64,000 nucleotides of DNA from an uncultured Allomuricauda sp. (lineage in GTDB: Bacteria > Bacteroidota > Bacteroidia > Flavobacteriales > Flavobacteriaceae), in assembly GCF_947495325.1 (NCBI RefSeq), contig NZ_CANLYK010000001.1:1364001-1428000 (forward strand), read 5' to 3'. Shown here in pieces: positions 55,883 to 62,385 of the stretch. The stretch's first letter is position 1; the number at the start of each line of letters is the position of its first letter. The notes under the pieces were generated by a model. It was not told where the DNA came from and did no database searches. It saw only the letters and a list, made by a program, of their open reading frames with translations. A program made the position numbers and the translations under genes.

Positions 55883-56203
55883 ATGAAAATCAATCCTACA
55901 GAAGCTTTAGAAAAATTAGCTGCCCAAGACAGTCCATTTTTGACCCTTTTTAGTCATGGAACCCTTGAAGTGGAAATTTACAAACCCGAAAAGGTAGACT
56001 TGCAAACTCCACATATTCGAGATGAGGTGTATGTTGTAATTTCAGGAACCGGGGAATTTCTCAATGGAGATAAGCGGACTACTTTTGCACCTGGAGATTT
56101 TTTATTTGTTCCCGCTGGAGTGGAACATCGCTTCGAAAACTTTACGGAAGATTTTTCAACCTGGGTGCTATTTTATGGACCAGAAGGAGGTGAATCTAAA
56201 TAG
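55883..56203 (+). CDS. Small cupin-domain protein
   Basis: 106 residues forming a single beta-barrel: HIRDEVYVVISGTGEFLNGD (cupin motif 1, with metal His and Glu) and FAPGDFLFVPAGVEHRFENF (motif 2 with the metal His in VEHRF). A metal-bound active site is therefore expected. Located between the redoxin and GNAT genes. Substrate unknown. Confidence 0.9.
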   Translation: MKINPTEALEKLAAQDSPFLTLFSHGTLEVEIYKPEKVDLQTPHIRDEVYVVISGTGEFLNGDKRTTFAPGDFLFVPAGVEHRFENFTEDFSTWVLFYGPEGGESK

Positions 56204-56212
56204 AATAAGACC

Positions 56213-56734
56213 ATGGACATTTCTCTTGAACCCATATCGCCAGAAACTATGGATACATATATTTCCGTAGGAATAAAATCCTATAATGAACACTATCCGC
56301 ATTTATGGGATAATGAGGATACGAGTATCTATATCAACAAAAATTTTACAAAAAAGGGAGTTGAAAGAGAATTGAACGATGGTAATAATGCCCATTTTTT
56401 GGTCTACCTAAAAGATAGGGCCATTGGGATTGTCAAGCTGGTCAAAAATTGTTCTATTGATGAGTTTTCCAATGAAGAATCCTTGCTAGCTGAAAAAATC
56501 TATCTTCTAAAAGCGTACGCTGGGAAAGGAATAGGAAAAATTGTATTGCAACACATAGAAGATCACGCTAAAAATTTAAACAAAAGTATACTGTGGTTGG
56601 ATACCATGCAGAAAGGGAACCCCATAAATTTTTACCTTAAAAACGGTTTCAAAATTAAAAAAGAGGGTGAAGTAAAACTATCTGGAGTAAAACCTTCAGA
56701 AAAAGCAATGTGGGTCATGACCAAACAACTCTAA
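56213..56734 (+). CDS. GNAT-family N-acetyltransferase
   Basis: 173-residue GNAT fold: FLVYLKDRAIGIVKLVKN is the central strand pair, EKIYLLKAYAGKGIGKIVLQ the acetyl-CoA-binding R/Q-x-x-G-x-G/A loop (here AGKGIGK), and ILWLDTMQKGNPINFYLKNG with FKIKKEGEVKL the C-terminal motif. It starts 9 bases after the cupin stop, so one transcript is likely. Acceptor unknown. Confidence 0.9.
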   Translation: MDISLEPISPETMDTYISVGIKSYNEHYPHLWDNEDTSIYINKNFTKKGVERELNDGNNAHFLVYLKDRAIGIVKLVKNCSIDEFSNEESLLAEKIYLLKAYAGKGIGKIVLQHIEDHAKNLNKSILWLDTMQKGNPINFYLKNGFKIKKEGEVKLSGVKPSEKAMWVMTKQL

Positions 56735-56735
56735 A

Positions 56736-57278
56736 CTACCAACCCTTTCTTTTTATCAAATTTTCAATATGCGCAAAATGATGACTGCCATGCCAAGCGT
56801 AGCGTCCAACATTTTCTTCCAAGGTCGTTTCTACGTTTCCTTCGGGATGGGTAAATTTTCGTTGCAAATCTTCTTTGGAAAGTCCTTTTAGGAGATAGAC
56901 CAATTTAGCATGTACTGCCTTTAAATGGTCCAAAGACAGTTGAATAGGTGCTGACTTTGCATCAAACAACTTAGACCATTCTTTTTCGAAATACGCTTTT
57001 ATCATTGGATTGTCTTCCGTAAGTGCCCACTTAAACCGTATATAGCTATGGTGGTGACTATCGGAAATATGATGCACCAATTGCCTAACCGTCCACCCAT
57101 CTGGCCTGTAGGGCGTTTCCAATTGTTCCGCAGATAGCGGTGTTACCATATCTGCCAATCTTTGCGGTAAATGTTCTAAAATCCCTATCCAATCTTCAAG
57201 TTGTTTTTGGGTGATATTTTCAGGAATTTCAAAAACCCCAATAGGGTAGCGAAGTTGTTCTAAAGTATCTTTTTCCAT
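56736..57278 (-). CDS. YfiT-family bacillithiol transferase-like (DinB superfamily)
   Basis: Four-helix DinB protein of 180 residues. Starts LRYPIGVFEIPENITQKQLE and contains WTVRQLVHHISDSHHHSYIR (first metal His and the YfiT signature) and GRYAWHGSHHFAHIENLI (C-terminal HxxxH), the metal triad of the BstA/YfiT group that transfers bacillithiol or similar thiols to electrophiles. Next to redox genes, which fits a detoxification role. Ends convergent with GNAT by 1 base. Confidence 0.88.
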   Translation of the reverse strand: MEKDTLEQLRYPIGVFEIPENITQKQLEDWIGILEHLPQRLADMVTPLSAEQLETPYRPDGWTVRQLVHHISDSHHHSYIRFKWALTEDNPMIKAYFEKEWSKLFDAKSAPIQLSLDHLKAVHAKLVYLLKGLSKEDLQRKFTHPEGNVETTLEENVGRYAWHGSHHFAHIENLIKRKGW

Positions 57279-57397
57279 ACCATAAAAATACTAAACTTTA
57301 AAGCTGGAAAATGCCTGAACGTGACCAAAATCATTTACGGCAACAAAACTTTAATAGACTTTTAACGGGCATCAAATTTTTAAGAACAATAATCTAC

Positions 57398-57405
57398 TAA
57401 TTTTG
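57398..57405 (+). promoter_or_regulatory. -7 box of peroxiredoxin gene
   Basis: TAATTTTG fits TAnnTTTG, 41 bases before the ATG at 57447. Confidence 0.4.
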
Positions 57406-57446
57406 TAGGATAGTATAGTTTTAGTTATTAATAAAAATCAATAAAA

Positions 57447-58085
57447 ATGGCAACATTACGATTGGGAGACACCGCTCCAGATTTTACTGCAGAGACTTCT
57501 CAGGGAGTTTTAGGGTTATACGATTATATAGGCGACGGATGGGGAATTCTTTTCTCACACCCTGCAGATTTTACACCTGTTTGCACTACTGAATTGGGAA
57601 CAGCAGCAAAGTTCAAAGATGAATTTGCAAAGCGAAATGTAAAAATGATGGCCTTGAGTGTGGATGGTGCCGCATCTCATGCCGAATGGATAAAGGACAT
57701 CAATGAGACCCAGAATACCGTGGTTGATTTTCCCATTATTGCGGATGAGGATAGAAAGGTGTCCGATTTATATGATATGATTCATCCCAATGCCAACGAT
57801 ACACTTACGGTACGCTCGGTCTTTATCATAGGACCAGATAAAAAGATAAAATTAATTTTGACCTATCCCGCTTCAACAGGTCGTAATTTTTATGAATTAC
57901 TGCGTGTAATCGATTCGTTACAATTAACTGCCAACCATAAGGTTGCAACTCCAGCCAATTGGGAACATGGTGAAAGGGTTGTGGTAAGTCCAGCAATTCC
58001 TACCGAAGAAGCCGAAAAGCTGTTTTCTGGTGGTGTTGAAGAGATAAAACCATATTTGCGGTTAACACCAGACCCAACTGCTTAA
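57447..58085 (+). CDS. 1-Cys (Prx6-type) peroxiredoxin
   Basis: Reduces peroxides via a single peroxidatic Cys. SHPADFTPVCTTELGTAAKF is the Prx6 active site (PxxxTxxC), SVDGAASHAEWIKDINE is the Prx6 helix, and SVFIIGPDKKIKLILTYPAS and ANWEHGERVVVSPAIP are the conserved C-terminal arm. 212 residues, normal for bacterial Prx6. Own -7 box upstream; divergent from yfiT. Confidence 0.96.
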   Translation: MATLRLGDTAPDFTAETSQGVLGLYDYIGDGWGILFSHPADFTPVCTTELGTAAKFKDEFAKRNVKMMALSVDGAASHAEWIKDINETQNTVVDFPIIADEDRKVSDLYDMIHPNANDTLTVRSVFIIGPDKKIKLILTYPASTGRNFYELLRVIDSLQLTANHKVATPANWEHGERVVVSPAIPTEEAEKLFSGGVEEIKPYLRLTPDPTA

Positions 58086-58140
58086 TTGGCTTATTTTAAC
58101 AAAAAAAGTGAAAAATCTTAATTTCCAGCAAATTAAAGTG

Positions 58141-58148
58141 TACCTTTG
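58141..58148 (+). promoter_or_regulatory. -7 box of cold-shock gene
   Basis: TACCTTTG fits TAnnTTTG, 28 bases before the ATG at 58177. No obvious -33 TTTG. Confidence 0.5.
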
Positions 58149-58176
58149 CGGCTTAAATTAATTTTTAGTATTTATT

Positions 58177-58371
58177 ATGAGTAAAGGAACAGTAAAATTC
58201 TTCAATGATTCAAAGGGCTACGGCTTTATTACTGAAGAAGGTTCAAACACAGATCACTTCGTACACGTTTCAGGTTTAATCGATGAAATTAGAGAAGGTG
58301 ACGCTGTAGAATTCGAACTACAGCAAGGTAAAAAAGGATTGAACGCCGTAAATGTACAAGTTATAGATTAA
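58177..58371 (+). CDS. Cold-shock domain protein
   Basis: 64-residue single-stranded nucleic-acid-binding OB-fold. GTVKFFNDSKGYGFITEEG contains RNP1 (KGYGFI), HFVHVSGL contains RNP2 (FVH), and FELQQGKKGLNAVNV ends the barrel. Probably an RNA chaperone. A GC-rich terminator follows 29 bases after the stop. Confidence 0.96.
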   Translation: MSKGTVKFFNDSKGYGFITEEGSNTDHFVHVSGLIDEIREGDAVEFELQQGKKGLNAVNVQVID

Positions 58372-58400
58372 GGTAACAGCACACTTTTTTATAGAACAGA

Positions 58401-58422
58401 CCCGGGCAATGCCCGGGTTTTT
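58401..58422 (+). terminator. Terminator of cold-shock gene
   Basis: CCCGGGC (58401-58407), AAT loop, GCCCGGG (58411-58417), then a T-run. A textbook intrinsic terminator. Confidence 0.95.
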
Positions 58423-58445
58423 TATTTTCAATTTTGTTTAACTCC

Positions 58446-58466
58446 AAACGCAACCTTGGCGTTTTT
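58446..58466 (+). terminator. Weak hairpin with T-run, possible second terminator
   Basis: AAACGC (58446-58451) and GCGTTT (58459-58464) with a 7-base loop, followed by Ts. It may back up the terminator at 58401 or act as an upstream element for the micropeptide gene. Confidence 0.35.
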
Positions 58467-58523
58467 TCTTATCTAAACATTAAACAAACTTAGCTTTCCC
58501 CTTTAACCATTAAATAGAACACT

Positions 58524-58610
58524 ATGAATACCTTCTTTGCAATTCTATCCGTTTTGCTCGCCGTTAATCTACTTTTGCTATTGTTGAGCGTGAACAGTTC
58601 CAAAAAGTGA
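58524..58610 (+). CDS. Micropeptide A, single hydrophobic span (28 aa)
   Basis: ATG at 58524 to TGA at 58608-58610. The product begins MNTFFAILSVLLAVN, continues with a run of six Leu and ends SVNSSKK: a short polar start, an 18-residue hydrophobic core and a basic tail, as in bacterial single-span micropeptides. It is supported as a real gene by a paralog 118 bases downstream that keeps the start, the core pattern and the SVN-plus-basic end (19 of 27 aligned residues identical). It lies between two terminators in a short region otherwise empty. Function unknown; membrane location is predicted from hydrophobicity. Confidence 0.7.
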   Translation: MNTFFAILSVLLAVNLLLLLLSVNSSKK

Positions 58611-58728
58611 AATTTGTAAATTTCTTTGTAGAACGGATTTAAAGTAAAATATAATTCAACAATATAGTAGGGTATTTCTGCGTTGGATTGTTATAAGATA
58701 AAGTTCCCCAAAACGAAATCTTGAACCA

Positions 58729-58812
58729 ATGAATACCTTCTTTACTGTTTTAGTAGTACTACTTGCCCTTAATCTTTGCCTATTGTTGGTAAGTGTTAAC
58801 AGACCAAAATAA
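58729..58812 (+). CDS. Micropeptide B, paralog of A (27 aa)
   Basis: ATG at 58729 to TAA at 58810-58812. It begins MNTFFTVLVVLLALN, has LCLLLVSVN next, and ends RPK. Same architecture as micropeptide A, with conservative changes in the hydrophobic core (A/T, I/V, S/V, V/L, L/C, L/V). Third-base differences are plentiful, so the two copies are not a recent exact duplication, and their similarity is kept at protein level. A strong terminator follows 8 bases after the stop. Confidence 0.7.
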   Translation: MNTFFTVLVVLLALNLCLLLVSVNRPK

Positions 58813-58844
58813 ATAAAAAAGCCTCCATAAATGGAGGCTTTTTT
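58813..58844. terminator. Bidirectional terminator between micropeptide B and PPIase gene
   Basis: GCCTCCAT (58821-58828), AA loop, ATGGAGGC (58831-58838), flanked by A-run and T-run; suits both convergent transcripts. Confidence 0.93.
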
Positions 58845-58862
58845 ATTTATTAAGTGGTCATG

Positions 58863-59795
58863 CTATTTTACCTGCATTAACTCCACGTCAAATATTAAAG
58901 TTGCATCTGGTGGAATAACCCCACCGGCACCAGCACTTCCGTAAGCCAAATGTGAAGGGATTACAAAACGAGCCTTGTCTCCCACTTTTAAAAGGGCAAT
59001 ACCTTCATCCCATCCTGAGATTACCTGCCCCACACCCAAAGTAAAATCAATGGGTTGATTTCTGCTGTAGGAAGAATCAAATACCTGTCCGTTGGGCAAG
59101 CTTCCTTCATAATGTACTGAAACCGTTTTTCCTTTTTCAGCTTTGGTTCCACTACCTTGCTGAATCATTTTGTAGCGCAATCCACTTTCTGTAGTGTCAA
59201 ACCCTGCAGCCAATTTCTCCATCTCTGCCTCGGCTTGGGCTTTCAGTTCCGCTATTCGCTTTTCCCGTGCTCCTTCAAATGTTCTAAACGCCTCAATGGC
59301 ATTCCATCCTTCGGCTTCAGCTCCTATCCTTACAATCTCAAGGGTCTCAATGGCATCGTTTTGTGCAATGGCGTCCACAACCTCTTGTCCACTTTCCACA
59401 TGACCAAATACCGTATGTTTGTTGTCCAACCAAGGTGTGGGAACGTGGGTTATAAAAAATTGACTTCCATTGGTTCCCGGTCCTGCATTGGCCATAGATA
59501 ATACCCCTGGGCCTTCGTGTGTCAGTTCTGGATGGAACTCATCATCAAATTTATATCCAGCATCACCGGTTCCGGTTCCTTGTGGACATCCCCCCTGAAT
59601 CATAAAATCTGGGATGACACGATGAAATTTTAACCCATCATAATAGGGTTTTCCCTGAGGTTTTACGGTGTTTTCCATATTCCCTTCGGCCAAAGCCACA
59701 AAGTTGCCCACCGTACCTGGGGTTTTATCATGGGTCAGTTTTACCAAAATCTCCCCTTTTGTTGTATTGAATTTTGCGTAGATTCCTTCTTGCAT
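58863..59795 (-). CDS. Dual-family peptidyl-prolyl isomerase (cyclophilin-FKBP fusion)
   Basis: Residues 1-150 are a cyclophilin: [40 protein letters not shown] and NKHTVFGHV are the active-site blocks. Residues about 160-195 are a helical, Ala/Glu-rich linker ([20 protein letters not shown]). Residues about 205-310 are an FKBP domain: [51 protein letters not shown] and [17 protein letters not shown]. Both isomerase centres look intact. No signal peptide, so cytoplasmic. A TAccTTTG -7 box is on the reverse strand at 59848-59855. Such fusions are known from a few flavobacteria and protists. Confidence 0.95.
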   Translation of the reverse strand: MQEGIYAKFNTTKGEILVKLTHDKTPGTVGNFVALAEGNMENTVKPQGKPYYDGLKFHRVIPDFMIQGGCPQGTGTGDAGYKFDDEFHPELTHEGPGVLSMANAGPGTNGSQFFITHVPTPWLDNKHTVFGHVESGQEVVDAIAQNDAIETLEIVRIGAEAEGWNAIEAFRTFEGAREKRIAELKAQAEAEMEKLAAGFDTTESGLRYKMIQQGSGTKAEKGKTVSVHYEGSLPNGQVFDSSYSRNQPIDFTLGVGQVISGWDEGIALLKVGDKARFVIPSHLAYGSAGAGGVIPPDATLIFDVELMQVK

Positions 59796-59902
59796 TGTTT
59801 TGATTATAAGATGAATCGATTACTCGATCATTGATTTTTTAAGGCAGCAAAGGTAACCCTTTTGGATTGTAGGGAAAAGTATTTTGGGGTTTCAAAAAAG
59901 CC

Positions 59903-60970
59903 CTAGAGCAAATCTAACGGACTTTGGATATTTTTAATACTGTGAGGGGTGACCTTGGTATATATTTGGGTTGTTTTGACGGAGTTATGACCCAGTAGTT
60001 CTTGAATAAACCGCATGTCGGCACCAGCTTCTAGCAAGTGCGTGGCATAACTGTGACGAAGGCCATGAATACCAATTTGCTTGTGGATTCCTGCTTTTAC
60101 CATGGTTAGCTTAAAAACTTGTTGGAGGCTAGATTTTGCGTAAGGGCCACCATATTGACCTTCAAGCAGATATTCCGATGGTTTGTAAGCCATGTAGTAT
60201 TTTCTCAATAAAGGAAGTAATGTTCTGGGCAGCGGGACGTAGCGGTCTTTCTTGCCCTTGGCACCCCTCACATGTACCATCATACGTTCACTGTCAACAT
60301 CAACAACCTTAAGGTTTACAACTTCTGAAACTCTAAGCCCCATTCCATATGAAAGTTGCAATCCTACGAGATGTTTTAGGTTTTTGGTAACCTTGAACAG
60401 TCTTTTTACTTCCGATTTGCTCAGCATTTTCGGTAAGGTTAAAGGCTTTTTGGGCCTTGGAATATCAAAAAACATCTTGGGCCTATGCAATACGTGTTCA
60501 AAAAAGAATTTAATCGCATTAATCTTTCCATTAATTTTTCGCTCTCCCATTTTCTCTCTGTTGATACAGAACAAAAAATAGTCCTTGAGCCTTTTCGGGT
60601 TAAGGTTCTGGACGGGATAGTTTCCCAATAGTTTTAAGAGGTGTTCAAATTCTGCGAGATAGATACGTACTGTACTTTGGCTATACTTTCTTAGCTTTAG
60701 CTGCTCTTGCATTTTTAGGTATGCCTGTTGATTTATCGGATGTATTTGCCCTATCTTTTTTGTGGTATTTGATTTTGAAGCCATGTGCAGTTCTCGTCTA
60801 ACAGAGGGGAGGTCTGGCAAATACCATGCTTTTTTTGTGGCACTCCATTTTACAGAGGGAAATCTTTTGCGCAATGCCGTCTGCAGCTGTTTGTTATACT
60901 TAAAACTTATTAGGATTACTTTTTTGTCTCGATGCTCGCTTGTTTGGAAAATGTATTTAGATAAATCCAT
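59903..60970 (-). CDS. Tyrosine recombinase, integron-integrase-like
   Basis: The C-terminal two thirds is a tyrosine recombinase with all catalytic residues: R213 (YGMGLRVSEV), Lys near 238-241 (RGAKGKKDRY), H302 and R305 (IHGLRHSYATHLL), H328 (LLGHNS) and Y337 (TTQIYTKV). Residues about 90-175 are the core-binding SAM-like domain. It ends in SPLDLL, like IntI1 (SPLDAL). It lacks the IntI-specific insertion before the HxxR block (here only about 25 residues, YGGPYAKSSLQQVFK). The first 80 residues are an extra module (FKYNKQLQTALRKRF, VKWSATKKAWYLPD) with a HARP-like pattern. Its start faces an att region and three cassettes, so I call it the integrase of this array. Confidence 0.85.
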   Translation of the reverse strand: MDLSKYIFQTSEHRDKKVILISFKYNKQLQTALRKRFPSVKWSATKKAWYLPDLPSVRRELHMASKSNTTKKIGQIHPINQQAYLKMQEQLKLRKYSQSTVRIYLAEFEHLLKLLGNYPVQNLNPKRLKDYFLFCINREKMGERKINGKINAIKFFFEHVLHRPKMFFDIPRPKKPLTLPKMLSKSEVKRLFKVTKNLKHLVGLQLSYGMGLRVSEVVNLKVVDVDSERMMVHVRGAKGKKDRYVPLPRTLLPLLRKYYMAYKPSEYLLEGQYGGPYAKSSLQQVFKLTMVKAGIHKQIGIHGLRHSYATHLLEAGADMRFIQELLGHNSVKTTQIYTKVTPHSIKNIQSPLDLL

Positions 60971-60972
60971 GT

Positions 60973-61026
60973 AGGTATTTTATATAACGAGGCAACCAAA
61001 TCTACAAAATGTTATACAAAATACCT
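60973..61026. repeat. Inverted repeat next to integrase start
   Basis: AGGTATTTTATATAAC (60973-60988) and GTTATACAAAATACCT (61011-61026) are complementary at 15 of 16 positions, separated by 22 bases. The AAC...GTT inner ends resemble recombinase core boxes. It could be an integrase binding site or an autoregulatory operator. Confidence 0.6.
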
Positions 61027-61097
61027 GAAATAAATTTGTTTCCGCACGCTTTGTTGGCCTGGCATTTAGGTATAAATGCTATCTTAGAGGCAACCAA
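60989..61097 (+). repeat. Pair of 11-bp direct repeats in attI
   Basis: GAGGCAACCAA occurs at 60989-60999 and again at 61087-61097, 98 bases apart in the same orientation. IntI1 attI also carries direct repeats bound by its integrase; the same use here is a guess. Confidence 0.5.
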
Positions 61098-61121
61098 TGT
61101 AAATACAGACTTATTTACGTG

Positions 61122-61996
61122 TTACCATGCATTGAAGAAAAATTCATGAAATTGAGATAATAAAAAAATTATGACTGTAATAACCCAACTTTCATCATCA
61201 TTAGGACAAAAAGGAAATGATGCGAATATTGCTTTAGCTAAAGGAATTGCAGCGGCTGAAAATAATAATGCTATTAAGGAACTTGTTGAGAATTTGAAAA
61301 ACAAGGATAAAAAAATTCAAGCTGATTGTATAAAAACTCTTTATGAAACTGCTTATATAAAACCTGACTTAATTGCTAATTATTATGAAGATTTTTTGGA
61401 ATTATTATCGAATAAAAACAATAGATTAGTTTGGGGAGGAATGATTGCTCTATCTACAATTACGGATTTAAAAAGCAAGGAATTATTTGAATCAATAGAC
61501 TTGATTTCCAGCACTGTAAATAAAGGTTCTGTAATAACGATTGATGCAGGAATTGAGATATATACAAAACTCAATAAATATTCGAAGTTTCAAGACAAAG
61601 TTGAGAACTTGTTGACTGACCAACTGTGGAAATGTCCAATTAAACAATTGCCAAAATACATGGAAAAATCAACTATCTCGATAAATAAAAAGAACAAAGA
61701 AATTTATCAGAAAATAATAAATGAACGAAAGGCAGAATGTGAAAAAGAGTCCCAAGTAAAAAGACTTGATAAAACATTGAAACTGATTAAAAAAAATAAA
61801 AACGCATGGTAACATTGGCTATAATTAATACGGGTTTTAGTGTTTAATCCAAAGTTTAGTGTGTTTTTACAATGTCCGCCAAATCTTTTGATTTGGCTTT
61901 TAAAATGAAAAATTAAAACAAAATAAAAAGTTTTGGCTAAGTGCTTAATCGGAAATTAATCGCTTTTAATTCCCGTACTAACCATAGCCGAAGCCG
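61122..61996 (+). mobile_element. Integron-like cassette 1
   Basis: 875-bp unit from G|TT junction 61121/61122 to 61996/61997. Its first ten bases with the preceding G (GTTACCATGC, 61121-61130) are the exact reverse complement of GCATGGTAAC (61804-61813), the R'' box of its own attC-like site. That is expected when a circular cassette is cut between G and TT of R' and inserted. It carries one gene (61171-61812). Confidence 0.8.
61171..61812 (+). CDS. HEAT-like helical protein of cassette 1
   Basis: 213 residues, AT-rich and Lys-rich compared with the chromosome genes nearby. AIKELVENLKNKDKKIQADC, IKTLYETAYIKPDLI and RLVWGGMIALSTITDLK form a HEAT/armadillo-like helical repeat pattern. The C-terminus is charged (KESQVKRLDKTLKLIKKNKN). 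No enzymatic motif is seen. Its TAA stop lies inside the R'' box GGTAAC of the attC, as commonly seen for integron cassette genes. Function unknown; not a family I recognise. Confidence 0.75.
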   Translation: MTVITQLSSSLGQKGNDANIALAKGIAAAENNNAIKELVENLKNKDKKIQADCIKTLYETAYIKPDLIANYYEDFLELLSNKNNRLVWGGMIALSTITDLKSKELFESIDLISSTVNKGSVITIDAGIEIYTKLNKYSKFQDKVENLLTDQLWKCPIKQLPKYMEKSTISINKKNKEIYQKIINERKAECEKESQVKRLDKTLKLIKKNKNAW

Positions 61997-62005
61997 TTAG
62001 CGACA
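61804..62005 (+). repeat. attC-like site 1
   Basis: R'' GCATGGTAAC (61804-61813), 3-base spacer, L'' beginning GGCTATAATTAATACGGG (61817-61834), central region, L' CCCGTACTAACCATAGCC (61972-61989), 6-base spacer GAAGCC, then R' G|TTAGCGACA from 61996. L'' and L' pair at 15 of 18 positions, and the unequal spacers give extrahelical bases, both attC traits. The centre holds a perfect GCCAAATC/GATTTGGC hairpin (61878-61897). About 200 bp long. Confidence 0.8.
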
Positions 62006-62357
62006 ATGCACTTCGCAAATTTTCGCCACCTTCTTTCTTCGCGATTTTTTTTTAGAATTTTAAGCCAAATAAAACCGGAAAACTCAACTCTTGAAAACCA
62101 TGTTTGACGTTGGACTCGTTTCTCGTCCGCCAAATTCGGTACCGTTGGGATCTGCGTCGCTCGCCTACTCTACAACGTCGGACTGACAAGCAGAACGGTC
62201 AATCTGGAGCTTTAAAAAACAAAACACTGTCGCTAACAACGGCTATAATTCATTACGTCGGAATTTCCTATCGGAAATTCCCTGCATTTTTGCTATCTTT
62301 CGTTCAACGTCGGAATGACACTGCGTGCCATTCCGTAACGAAACTATAGCCCAACCG
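61997..62357 (+). mobile_element. Integron-like cassette 2, no credible gene
   Basis: 361-bp unit between G|TT junctions at 61996/61997 and 62357/62358. Its opening (GTTAGCGACA, 61996-62005) is the exact reverse complement of TGTCGCTAAC (62228-62237), the R'' of its attC-like site. About 230 bases precede that site and hold no convincing coding frame: only a weak 81-codon frame that runs into the attC. ACGTYGGA occurs four times (62107, 62174, 62255, 62308). Confidence 0.75.
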
Positions 62358-62365
62358 TTGTGCTT
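62228..62365 (+). repeat. attC-like site 2
   Basis: R'' TGTCGCTAAC (62228-62237), spacer AAC, L'' GGCTATAATTCATTACG (62241-62257), L' CGTAACGAAACTATAGCC (62334-62351), spacer CAACC, R' G|TTGTGC at 62357. It shares the L'' start GGCTATAATT with site 1. Inside are two hairpins: GGAATTTCC/GGAAATTCC, and GGAATGACAC with GTGCCATTCC (9 of 10 pairs). About 130 bp. Confidence 0.8.
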
Positions 62366-62385
62366 CATTAAAAAAAAAACCGAAT

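Larger units (their letters stand above)
60971..61121. other. Putative attI region of the integron
   Basis: The 150 bases between the integrase ATG and the first cassette. It contains a large inverted repeat (60973-61026), a repeated GAGGCAACCAA (60989-60999, 61087-61097), a hairpin GCATTTA/TAAATGC (61062-61079) and GTAAATA/TATTTAC (61099-61118). It ends at the core G|TTACC at 61121/61122, where cassette 1 begins. Probably also holds the integrase promoter and any cassette promoter. Confidence 0.65.

Noticed and set aside
59903..61121. Prophage or integrative-element end
   Set aside because: No phage or conjugation genes follow, no tRNA target is seen, and the flanking cassettes fit an integron much better.
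61878..61897. GCCAAATC/GATTTGGC hairpin as a transcription terminator
   Set aside because: It lies in the centre of attC-like site 1 and probably belongs to its folded structure, although a terminator effect is not excluded.
62104..62349. 81-codon plus-strand frame in cassette 2
   Set aside because: Runs through the attC-like inverted repeats and has Arg/Ser-rich, non-domain sequence; better explained as non-coding.
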